Assembly: GCA_910585625.1 (NCBI GenBank)
Contig: CAJUFQ010000005.1
Span: 1 to 64,000, forward strand
DNA from: an uncultured Lachnospiraceae bacterium
GTDB taxonomy: Bacteria > Bacillota > Clostridia > Lachnospirales > Lachnospiraceae
Length of the DNA stretch: 64,000 nt
Reading direction: 5' to 3'
Shown: positions 50,228 to 57,795 of the stretch, in pieces
Layout of the letters: the number at the start of each line of letters is the position of its first letter
Position numbering within the stretch: position 1 is the stretch's first letter
Translations under genes and position numbers: made by a program
The notes under the pieces: model-generated
Told to the model about the DNA's origin: nothing
Database searches by the model: none
The model's input: the letters and a program-made list of their open reading frames with translations, nothing else

Positions 50228-53075
50228 AATGAATCATCTTTTTTGTGATTTTGAAGCCTATACCGAACAGCTGTATGTCTGTGCCAGGTTCCTCTAATTG
50301 GGCAATTTCAGATGCTGACTGGAGGATTGCTTTGCAGAAGCCGTCGTTCCCGCACAGGAACAGGATTTCTAAGAGCGTGTTTTTTATCTGGGAGTTTTCT
50401 TCAGCTTCCAGCGAAGACAATAATTTGTATAATGTGGAGAAGCCGATGTCTTCCTGGCCGAAATCTGTAATCAGCTGTTCCCGCAGGATAGAAGCCGCCT
50501 GGGCCTTATCCTCTTTGGAATCCAGGCAGCAGGCATAAATGCTTTTCCGGTCAGCGGTGTATTTTTTTACCCTGCTGCAGATTCGTTCAATCTGCGCGTG
50601 GTTCACGCCGGAAGTCCGGTATTTTGAATTGTCTAATATGGAGGCAAACGGTTTCCAGTCTTTCTTATAAGGATTCCTGATTCGGAATCCATTGACGATA
50701 GTCTGCAGATAATCCATGGAAGTATGGTATTTCTGATAGTGTTTCTTATCTGGATTGTAATAGCCTTTCTGGCGGGAAATATGGGAGAAGAAGTATGGCA
50801 CCCTCTTCTTGCCTTTTAAAGGGTTCCCCAATTCGTCTTCTTCATATTCCCTGAGGAAGGGCTCGTATTTCATGCGCAGCTTGTCAAGCTCCCTGCTATT
50901 GTCTATGGCAAATTCTTTCTTGGCTTTATCGATTTCGATGCCGGACATCACGTCTAGCTGGCAGATGTCATAATATAAATCGCGGATATCTTCGTAACTT
51001 GCGCCTTGGTACATCCTGTCCCACAACAGAGAGTTCAGCTCCTGGGATAAATTTACAATCTCGCCAATCTTGTTCACGGAAATCTTGACATCCAGATCGG
51101 CCTGCTGTTCCGGCGTGTAATAGCGCTTCACCTTGCAGGCTGACACGAGGGAAGTCGGAGTCTTGAATACGCTGTAATTCCTTTTTGCCGCGCGGATAAG
51201 GATTTCATTATCGGTGAGCAATACGGTGTCGCTGTCAAAGTCCGCGCCGGACAGACGCTGCAGGACATTCTCGCCGATTGAGTTGATGCAGACGATTTCA
51301 TCAGTCAGGTTAAAATAAGTGTCGATACGGGCGTTTGCGGAATTATGCGTAAGCCATACGTTTCCCATCGTCACATGGGGGCTTCTGCTTGCAAGCAAAT
51401 CCCTGCCATATGGAAACCTTGTGCTATGTATGTTACCGCTTCCAATCTGGCTCTTCCCGTCAAATGCCCCGATGGATTGCAGCAGCATTTCCATGGGGTT
51501 TCCCAGCAGGGTGGAGTAGTTCCCATTGACATATACATGTCCGTTTTTGAGGTTTTTGTAGTATGCCTTTAACAGGTCAGTCAGGAAATCCCTGTAATAT
51601 TTTGTTTCTGTAAATCGGTCATTGATGCACATCAGGCTGCGCACAACGTCATTCTTGTTGCGCATAGGATAGGTCAGGGTATCTGTGCTGCCGACGTCAG
51701 GGTACCTGATATAGGCCCTGACGACTTCCGGCCGGTCACGCAGCATCTGGGCAAATTCTAAAGACGGCTGTAGGAATTCCCGTACTTCCTCCTCTGCCAT
51801 CTGCAGGGTATTGAGCAGTTGGTAATGGGTCTGCACCAGGCGGCCGCCGAAAAAAGGAGTCTTTTTTTCGTGCTTGACAATCCCGAACTCCGGGTACAGA
51901 TGGTCAAGCCAATGGTCCCACGTATCGAATTTCAGGTATTTGATGCTGTTTGAGGTAGTGATGAGCTTTATGTCCTCGATTTTTTCCGCCCTAGTCTTTC
52001 CGTTCAGCATGGAGACATCGGTGATATGGTTATCCTTAAAAAACTGCTGGATATTGCAGTTGAAGCAGCAGGATTTGAACATCAGGTTGCGCAGCAGCAA
52101 CATGCCGTATCTTTTATAATCCCCAAACAGCGAAACGTCCATTAGCGACTGGCCGTCCCAGATAGTGTTGGTTATCTCGCGGTTGGCTTCCATGGTCTTG
52201 AGCCAGCCGTCTTCGTCGTGCGTGGCAATGACGTCTTCTCGGAAAATGCTGTCATAATCGTCAATCAGCAGGATGTTTTCCGGCCGGATGGGCAGGGTGC
52301 CGATGATGCTGCTGGATGTGAGGGCAATATAGCTTTCATAAGCTGCCAGGTCGATTTCCTGCCCTGACTTTGCCTTAATCCCGCCGGAACTGAATTTTAA
52401 CAGCGGTTTGAACAGCTTTTCGTTTACGAAAAGGCATTTGCCGACACGCGCCGAGCCAGCGGATCTTTTCATACGGCAGTATTTTATGCCGTCGCAGAAG
52501 AAGCCGTCCTGGTACAGTTCAGTCCTTAGCTGCGCGCTGGTCTTGATGGTTTTGGCCTTTCCCTGCATCTGATATTGCAGTTGGGTTTCCAGGAGTATGC
52601 TTTCATCTTTCTTGTCCCTGATTTCCACTAACTGACAGGCAAAAGGTTTGGGGACGTCTGCCCGGCAGTTTACTTTTTCTGCGACCCTGACGCCGATAAT
52701 CTGGCCATTTTCATCTCTGGCGATGCAGTCTTCGAACTGCAGATCCTGGCAGCTATAGCCAAATTTCACGAAAGTATTCCAGTCAGCCTGGTTCCATTCT
52801 CTTACGCAATAGCGGAATGTGAGGTTGATGACGTTTGCGGAATACGTGTGCTTGGCGTCTTCGAAGCAAAAGCCTTTTCTCCTGTATTTCTTATAGTAGA
52901 TGTCTGACAGCTCAAGGGAGTCAAGGCTGCAGTCCAGCGTGGAATTGAATTTTTGCAAGTCGTATTGCCCATCTGTGAGCTTTAAGCTGTATTCGCCTCG
53001 GGGTTCCCCCATGCGGTGCGAGCTTAAGAAAATGTCTCTGGCGTCTATGGATGGTATGTAAATTCCTGTGTTCAT
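50199..53075 (-). CDS. Single-chain DNA/RNA-dependent RNA polymerase (YonO/QDE-1-like)
   Basis: 958 residues. Residues 612-616 read DFDSD within LSGADFDSDTVLLTDN, matching the metal-binding DxDxD of the double-psi beta-barrel of cellular RNA polymerase beta' (NADFDGD), fungal QDE-1 and phage SPbeta YonO. About 50 residues before it, STRFPYGRDLLASRSPHVT aligns with the conserved segment that precedes this motif in RdRP-type enzymes. One chain thus seems to hold both barrels. The usual Gly is Ser here. ATG 53075 has AAGGAGGAACACTTC upstream. It is divergent from a sigma factor and shares a LexA-box region. It is likely the element's own late polymerase; its template (DNA is more likely) is not known. 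Confidence 0.85.
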   Translation of the reverse strand: MNTGIYIPSIDARDIFLSSHRMGEPRGEYSLKLTDGQYDLQKFNSTLDCSLDSLELSDIYYKKYRRKGFCFEDAKHTYSANVINLTFRYCVREWNQADWNTFVKFGYSCQDLQFEDCIARDENGQIIGVRVAEKVNCRADVPKPFACQLVEIRDKKDESILLETQLQYQMQGKAKTIKTSAQLRTELYQDGFFCDGIKYCRMKRSAGSARVGKCLFVNEKLFKPLLKFSSGGIKAKSGQEIDLAAYESYIALTSSSIIGTLPIRPENILLIDDYDSIFREDVIATHDEDGWLKTMEANREITNTIWDGQSLMDVSLFGDYKRYGMLLLRNLMFKSCCFNCNIQQFFKDNHITDVSMLNGKTRAEKIEDIKLITTSNSIKYLKFDTWDHWLDHLYPEFGIVKHEKKTPFFGGRLVQTHYQLLNTLQMAEEEVREFLQPSLEFAQMLRDRPEVVRAYIRYPDVGSTDTLTYPMRNKNDVVRSLMCINDRFTETKYYRDFLTDLLKAYYKNLKNGHVYVNGNYSTLLGNPMEMLLQSIGAFDGKSQIGSGNIHSTRFPYGRDLLASRSPHVTMGNVWLTHNSANARIDTYFNLTDEIVCINSIGENVLQRLSGADFDSDTVLLTDNEILIRAAKRNYSVFKTPTSLVSACKVKRYYTPEQQADLDVKISVNKIGEIVNLSQELNSLLWDRMYQGASYEDIRDLYYDICQLDVMSGIEIDKAKKEFAIDNSRELDKLRMKYEPFLREYEEDELGNPLKGKKRVPYFFSHISRQKGYYNPDKKHYQKYHTSMDYLQTIVNGFRIRNPYKKDWKPFASILDNSKYRTSGVNHAQIERICSRVKKYTADRKSIYACCLDSKEDKAQAASILREQLITDFGQEDIGFSTLYKLLSSLEAEENSQIKNTLLEILFLCGNDGFCKAILQSASEIAQLEEPGTDIQLFGIGFKITKKMIHSEMARQFVA

Positions 53076-53092
53076 GAAGTGTTCCTCCTTTT

Positions 53093-53208
53093 TTCGTTGT
53101 ATGGGCATTGTCTGTTCTTGTTATTTATTTCTGCATTTTTGCAAACAAATGTTCTGAAAGGGTATTGACAAATGAGAACAGACGTTCTATACTTACGAAT
53201 ACAACGAA
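53093..53208. promoter_or_regulatory. Divergent control region with LexA boxes
   Basis: TTGACA (53165-53170), 17 bases, TATACT (53188-53193) drives the sigma gene. The spacer contains GAACAGACGTTC (53176-53187), a full match to the Firmicute LexA/DinR box GAACRNRYGTTC. A second box, one mismatch off (AAACAAATGTTC, 53143-53154), lies toward the polymerase gene. A 10-bp inverted repeat (TTCGTTGTAT 53093-53102, ATACAACGAA 53199-53208) frames the region symmetrically. Confidence 0.8.
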
Positions 53209-53273
53209 GGATAAATTTCTGGGAGATGACAGTCATTTATGGTTCGCTGTATCATCATTAAGCAAAAGAAGGT

Positions 53274-53846
53274 ATGGAAATGGAACAGATATTACATGCA
53301 TATTATGAGGACAATGCAAGGAAGCTTCGCAGGACAGTCGATCGGTTATTGCTCAAATTTGGGGGCTTGTCGGACAGTGACAGAGACGATTTCTATTCGC
53401 TCGCCAATGAGGTGTTCGTGGATGCCATGAAGCGGTATGATGAGTCCCTGCCGTTCGAGTCTTTCTTATATTCCTGCCTGTCGAACAGGATTAAGACAGA
53501 GATGACTGGCAGGAACTGCCAGAAGCGCAGGGCAGACCGGTTGGCGCTTTCCCTTGATATGCCGGCAGGTGAGGAGGACGCTACAATCGGCGACATGATT
53601 GCAGGCAGCTGCAGCATTGAGCAGGAAGTCCTGGAAGCGGGGGAAGAGGGGTACAGCAGGCGCATGACTGCATACTTGAGCCGCCTTTCCAGCCTCCAGA
53701 GGAAGGTGCTGGGACTCCGCTGTGCGGGTTACCAGCCCAATGAGATCAGGGAAACATTACATATCACAAAAAGGCAGTATGCAGACTGCTATGCGGCTAT
53801 CCATTCCTATCAGAATGTATCGTTGTTGTATTCCTGCGAGCAATGA
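53274..53846 (+). CDS. Sigma-70 family RNA polymerase sigma factor
   Basis: 190 residues, ECF-like in size. The sigma-2 region is about residues 25-80 (DRDDFYSLANEVFVDAMKRYD, ESFLYSCLSNRIKTEM), and the sigma-4 helix-turn-helix lies near the C-terminus (LSSLQRKVLGLRCAGYQPNEI, LHITKRQYADCYAAIHSY). Start at 53274 or 53280; AGAAGG fits 53280 better. It is transcribed from the LexA-boxed promoter. It could direct the host polymerase, or conceivably the element polymerase, to the late motifs. Confidence 0.85.
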   Translation: MEMEQILHAYYEDNARKLRRTVDRLLLKFGGLSDSDRDDFYSLANEVFVDAMKRYDESLPFESFLYSCLSNRIKTEMTGRNCQKRRADRLALSLDMPAGEEDATIGDMIAGSCSIEQEVLEAGEEGYSRRMTAYLSRLSSLQRKVLGLRCAGYQPNEIRETLHITKRQYADCYAAIHSYQNVSLLYSCEQ

Positions 53847-53855
53847 GCCAAGCAG

Positions 53856-53869
53856 CCGCGCTTGCGCGG
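53856..53869 (+). terminator. Palindrome after the sigma factor gene
   Basis: CCGCGCTTGCGCGG, perfectly palindromic, 10 bases past the stop and not followed by T residues. With the last bases of the gene it recurs at about 19906-19948. Confidence 0.4.
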
Positions 53870-53959
53870 ATATCTGGCTTCAGCGGGTAATGAGGAACAT
53901 AACCATGTCTGCATGGATATTTGAGTGACAGCTGATTTGGATGAAGAGGAGGGGGTTAT

Positions 53960-55075
53960 ATGGCAAGACCGCGTAAACAGACGTATACGATGGACATGTA
54001 TCTTAAGAAAATCAAAGACGGAGATATCGATAATAATGCAGACGTCCAGAGGCGTTTCGTGTGGAACAAAGAACAGATAAATGAATTGGTGGCGACTGTC
54101 CTCACGGACGAGTATATTCCGCCGATCATACTCGGGGAGGAAGATGGCTCGCAGCTGCATATCGCTGACGGAGGATGCAGGAGCGCGGCGCTTATCGAAT
54201 TCCGGTATGGCAATTATAAGGTTACGTCAGCGATTGACGAGCCTATGATTCCATACAAGAAGAAAATCAAGGACAAGAAGGGCAATGTGACATGGGAAGA
54301 TGCTGCGTTCAACATTAAGAATAAGACGTATGATAAGCTCCCGGATGAGCTTAAGAAGAAGTTCAACGAGTATCAGGTGGAGACGGTCATCCACGAGAAC
54401 TGTGACAAGGGCAGGATTTCTAAGTATATTAAGAAATACAATAACCATACCCCTATGAACGTGGAGCAGAAAGCGTTCACTTACATTGACAGGTTTGCAG
54501 GGAATATCCGTGCAATTTTAGGCAGCCGGTTCTTCCTCGACCACAGCAATTATTCGGAACAGGAGAAGACAAGGGGCGTCATTGAGCGGGTCGTCATAGA
54601 GACGATTATGTGCATCAACCATTTTGACAGATGGAAGAAGCAGCCGAAAGCAATCTGCATATACCTCAACGACCATGCGACAGAAGAGGAGTTTGACAGG
54701 CTTGCCGCCCACCTCCGAAGGCTGGAAGATATCATCACGGACGATATCAAAAGCGTCTTCAACAAGAAGGATTCGTTTATCTTCCTCACGCTGTTTGACC
54801 GGTTCACGAAGTTAGGGGTCAGGGACGCCTTGTTTGCAGACTTCCTCAGGAAGTTCCAACAGGATTACAGAGCCGTCAGGAGGAATGAGCAGGGGCTGCT
54901 GTTTGATGAGATTGACAGGGACATGAGTACAAAGGACAAGGCGGTCGTCTCGGCGAAGCTTGGTATGCTGGAAGGGCTGATGCTGGAATTCCTTTCCTGT
55001 TATAAATATTGTAACAGTTCAGCCCATGCCATCCGCAAAGACGCCATACGGCGTTTTCCCGTTACTTGCAGTTAA
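53960..55075 (+). CDS. DUF262-domain (GmrS/ParB-like) protein without HNH partner domain
   Basis: 371 residues. The N-terminal 100 residues match DUF262: NADVQRRFVWNKEQINELVATVL, PPIILGEEDG and LHIADGGCRSAALIEFRYG. DUF262 proteins have a ParB/sulfiredoxin-like fold and an essential DGQQR-type motif, here DGGCRS. The C-terminal part is helical and lacks the DUF1524 HNH nuclease of GmrSD systems. AGAGGAGGGGGTTAT precedes the ATG. It lies 113 bases after the sigma gene in the same direction, so SOS coexpression is possible. It could be a nuclease, NTPase or nucleoid factor. Confidence 0.75.
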   Translation: MARPRKQTYTMDMYLKKIKDGDIDNNADVQRRFVWNKEQINELVATVLTDEYIPPIILGEEDGSQLHIADGGCRSAALIEFRYGNYKVTSAIDEPMIPYKKKIKDKKGNVTWEDAAFNIKNKTYDKLPDELKKKFNEYQVETVIHENCDKGRISKYIKKYNNHTPMNVEQKAFTYIDRFAGNIRAILGSRFFLDHSNYSEQEKTRGVIERVVIETIMCINHFDRWKKQPKAICIYLNDHATEEEFDRLAAHLRRLEDIITDDIKSVFNKKDSFIFLTLFDRFTKLGVRDALFADFLRKFQQDYRAVRRNEQGLLFDEIDRDMSTKDKAVVSAKLGMLEGLMLEFLSCYKYCNSSAHAIRKDAIRRFPVTCS

Positions 55076-55093
55076 CTTTGCCCATTAAGTGGC

Positions 55094-55167
55094 GTTCTGC
55101 TCATCGCAAACATCATGTGTGCATTCTTGCCGGCATGATTTACCCATAATGTTTGCGATGGCGGAAC
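55094..55167. repeat. Imperfect inverted repeat at the element's right edge
   Basis: GTTCTGCTCATCGCAAACAT (55094-55113) and ATGTTTGCGATGGCGGAAC (55149-55167) pair over about 17 positions. It stands just past the DUF262 stop. A terminator or a remnant recombination site are both possible. Confidence 0.5.
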
Positions 55168-55199
55168 TGTTACAAAATAATTACGAAAACAATGAGAAT

Positions 55200-55395
55200 T
55201 TTGAGTTTCCCTATTTTTTACCTCAGCTAATATTTTAGTGCCAAAAGGTCTTGCTGCCTTTGGCAGCATAGACATCTTGCACAAAAAGTGTCTGGCAAGC
55301 TAGCGTTCCATAGCGCTTTTCTGTGCAGAGTGTTTCCATCACGTTGTGATGGAAACACTTCGGTACTATGAAACTAAAAAATGGGGAAACTCAAA
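55200..55395. mobile_element. MITE-like element, 196 bp
   Basis: 20-bp terminal inverted repeats (TTTGAGTTTCCCTATTTTTT and its complement, 19 of 20) are flanked by the 4-base direct repeat GAAT (55196-55199 and 55396-55399). Inside is a perfect 14-bp hairpin (55329-55359, AGTGTTTCCATCAC arm). No coding capacity. It is probably moved by a transposase encoded elsewhere. Confidence 0.75.
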
Positions 55396-55403
55396 GAATA
55401 CCT

Positions 55404-55431
55404 TTGCAAAAAATGGATATTCTGCTATAAT
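55404..55431 (+). promoter_or_regulatory. Promoter of asp23 and probably the nusB block
   Basis: TTGCAA, 16 bases, TATAAT, only 8 bases to the right of the MITE. The insertion may have replaced whatever lay further upstream. Confidence 0.55.
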
Positions 55432-55462
55432 AATAGGACGAATAAGTTTAGGAGGCGTAATC

Positions 55463-55840
55463 ATGGCGGAAGACAGGAAAGCGTATATGATAAAAGGAGA
55501 TAATTTAGGAGAGGTGCGGATAGCAGATGAGGTGGTTGCCATCATCGCGGGCCTTGCAGCGACGGAAGTGGAGGGTGTAAGCTCCATGGCAGGCAACATT
55601 ACGAAGGAACTGGTGAGCAAGCTGGGCATGAAGAACCTGTCTAAAGGAATCAAGGTAGAAGTGCAGGGTAATGTGGTGAGAGCGGATGTGGCATTGAATA
55701 TCTGTTTTGGTTATGCGATTCCTGAGGTGTCTGCGAAGGTACAAGAGAGAGTGAAATCTGCCATTGAGAACATGACCGGCCTGGAAGTGAGCAGCGTCAA
55801 TATCCGCATTGCCGGCGTGAATACGGAGAAGCACAAATAG
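55463..55840 (+). CDS. Asp23/Gls24 family envelope stress protein
   Basis: 125 residues with the family pattern: GEVRIADEVVAIIAGLAATEVEGV, GIKVEVQGNVVRADVALNICFGY and the C-terminal helix VQERVKSAIENMTGLEV. These proteins sit at the membrane/cell periphery in Firmicutes. AGGAGG precedes ATG 55463. It heads the conserved block that continues with nusB after a terminator-like hairpin. Confidence 0.92.
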   Translation: MAEDRKAYMIKGDNLGEVRIADEVVAIIAGLAATEVEGVSSMAGNITKELVSKLGMKNLSKGIKVEVQGNVVRADVALNICFGYAIPEVSAKVQERVKSAIENMTGLEVSSVNIRIAGVNTEKHK

Positions 55841-55871
55841 GGAACCTTTAAAAGTAAAGACGAAAGCAAAT

Positions 55872-55900
55872 AAGGGTGTCTTTTGGACACCCTTGTTTTA
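55872..55900 (+). terminator. Intrinsic terminator after asp23
   Basis: AAGGGTGTC/GACACCCTT with a TTTTG loop, then GTTTTA. It separates asp23 from nusB, which would then rely on read-through or its own promoter. Confidence 0.75.
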
Positions 55901-55968
55901 TCTGGCAGGGATTGCTGCATTGCGGCCCGCGTGAGATTTTGCGGGCGAAACCCAACAGGAGGATCAGA

Positions 55969-56361
55969 ATGAGCCGTAGAGAAATCAGGGAACAAGTTTT
56001 TAAGCTGTTGTTCCGCACGGATTTTCATAAGGAAGAGGAACTTAAGGAACAGCAGGAGCTGTTTTTGGAGGAATTAGGACAGGAGGACAAGGATACCGCA
56101 TATATACAGCACAAATGCGAAGAAATCATAAGCCGCGTTGCAGAGATTGACGCCATGGTCAACGAGGTGGCGCAGGGATGGAAAACCAGCCGTATGGGCA
56201 AGGTGGACCTGACCTTGATTCGCCTTGCCGTGTATGAGATGAAGTTTGAAGAGGATGTTCCGGCGGGCGTGGCAATCAATGAGGCGGTGGAGCTGGCCAA
56301 GAGTTATGGCACGGATGATTCATCTTCTTTTGTAAACGGTATACTTGCGAAGCTGGTATGA
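55969..56361 (+). CDS. nusB: Transcription antitermination factor NusB
   Basis: 130 residues, all helical, with the conserved start MSRREIREQVFKLLFRTDF and the GWKTSRMGKVDLTLIRLAVYE and PAGVAINEAVELAKSYGTDDSSSFVNGILAKL segments. NusB pairs with NusE (S10) in rRNA antitermination. ACAGGAGGATCAGA precedes the ATG at 55969. The stop overlaps the xseA start. Confidence 0.95.
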   Translation: MSRREIREQVFKLLFRTDFHKEEELKEQQELFLEELGQEDKDTAYIQHKCEEIISRVAEIDAMVNEVAQGWKTSRMGKVDLTLIRLAVYEMKFEEDVPAGVAINEAVELAKSYGTDDSSSFVNGILAKLV

Positions 56362-57563
56362 TGAAAAATGTATATTCCGTAGGCCAAGTTAACGCCTACA
56401 TTAAAAATATGTTCACCCAGGATTTCATGATGAACCGGATTTATGTCAAAGGTGAGGTATCTAACTGCAAATACCATACGTCGGGGCATATCTATTTTAC
56501 CCTCAAGGATGGAACAAGCGCGCTGAATGCCGTCTTGTTCGCAGGAAACCGCAAGGGGCTGGCGTTTCCTATGAAGAATGGGGATGATGTTATTGTGCTG
56601 GGTTCTGTTTCCGTATATGAGCGGGATGGGAAATACCAGCTCTATGCCCAGGAAATACTTTTGGATGGCGCAGGGCTTTTATACCAAAGGTTTGAGGCAT
56701 TGAAGCAGGAGCTGGAAGAAATGGGGATGTTTGCGGAGGAATATAAGCAGCCAATTCCCAAATATATAAAGACGCTTGGTATCGTGACCGCGCCTACCGG
56801 CGCGGCAATCCGGGATATCCAGAACATCAGCAGCCGGAGGAATCCTTATGTGCAGGCAATCCTTTATCCTGCGCTTGTCCAGGGAGAGGGCGCAGCCGCA
56901 AGCATTGTCAATGGCATCCATGCTTTGGAACAGCTTGGCGTGGATGTGATGATTGTAGGCAGGGGCGGAGGATCCATGGAAGACCTTTGGGCTTTTAATG
57001 AGGAGGCCGTGGCACGGGCTATTTTTGAATGTTCGGTGCCTGTCATATCGGCAGTGGGCCATGAGACAGATATCACGATCGCTGATTATGTGGCAGACTT
57101 GCGGGCGCCGACGCCCTCGGCGGCAGCGGAGCTTGCGGTATATGACGTCCGCCAGCTGCAGGGACAGCTCCTTACCGTACAGATGGAACTGAACCGCAGA
57201 ATCAGTGAGAAGCTGGAACGCTGCCGGGAGAAGCTGGGGCAGTTTGAGCGGGATCTTCGGCTTTTAAGCCCGGCCAGCCAGATTAATGAAAAGCGGCAGG
57301 CAGCTGCAGACCTGGAAGACAGGCTGCAGATTATGATGGAGCAGCGGCTTACGGAGGCCCGGCATCAGCTGGAGCTGTATGCCGGGAAGCTGGATGCGCT
57401 GTCACCGGCAAAGAAGCTGAGCCAAGGTTATGCGTTCATAGCAGACAGTATGGGCAGGGGCGTTTCTGACGTCGCTAACTTGCAGCAGGGCGATTTCCTG
57501 CAAGTCCATATGCGCAACGGCAGGGTAAAAGCACAGGTGTGTGAGATTGAGAGAACGAGGTGA
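56358..57563 (+). CDS. xseA: Exodeoxyribonuclease VII large subunit
   Basis: 401 residues. An N-terminal OB fold (YVKGEVSNCKYHTSGHIYFTL) is followed by the catalytic domain with IVGRGGGSMEDLWAFN, SAVGHETDITIADYVADLRAPTPSAAAE and a coiled-coil C-terminus ending SQGYAFI. It degrades single-stranded DNA as a complex with XseB, encoded directly downstream. Confidence 0.95.
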   Translation: MMKNVYSVGQVNAYIKNMFTQDFMMNRIYVKGEVSNCKYHTSGHIYFTLKDGTSALNAVLFAGNRKGLAFPMKNGDDVIVLGSVSVYERDGKYQLYAQEILLDGAGLLYQRFEALKQELEEMGMFAEEYKQPIPKYIKTLGIVTAPTGAAIRDIQNISSRRNPYVQAILYPALVQGEGAAASIVNGIHALEQLGVDVMIVGRGGGSMEDLWAFNEEAVARAIFECSVPVISAVGHETDITIADYVADLRAPTPSAAAELAVYDVRQLQGQLLTVQMELNRRISEKLERCREKLGQFERDLRLLSPASQINEKRQAAADLEDRLQIMMEQRLTEARHQLELYAGKLDALSPAKKLSQGYAFIADSMGRGVSDVANLQQGDFLQVHMRNGRVKAQVCEIERTR

Positions 57564-57570
57564 AAGGGAC

Positions 57571-57795
57571 ATGGAGAATAACGAACAGCAGGAGGCAACT
57601 CTGGAGGAGGTTTTTCAGGAGCTTTCGTCCATCATAGAGAAAATGCAGGAGCGGGAAGTGACCCTTGAGGAATCCTTTTCCCTCTATGAACAGGGAATCC
57701 GTAAATTAGGGATTTGCAATGAGAAGATAGACAGCGTAGAGAAGAAAATGCTCCTGCTGAACCAGCAGGGAGAACTGGAGGCATTTGATGAATAA
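57571..57795 (+). CDS. xseB: Exodeoxyribonuclease VII small subunit
   Basis: 74 residues, two helices with the family pattern EEVFQELSSIIEKMQEREVTLEESFSLYEQGIRKL. ATG 57571 follows AGGTGAAAGGGAC. It overlaps ispA by 8 bases. Confidence 0.93.
   Translation: MENNEQQEATLEEVFQELSSIIEKMQEREVTLEESFSLYEQGIRKLGICNEKIDSVEKKMLLLNQQGELEAFDE

Noticed and set aside
11179..53075. Complete prophage or contractile (R-type) tailocin
   Set aside because: No head, packaging or integrase genes for a prophage. No sheath or baseplate-wedge genes for a contractile tail.
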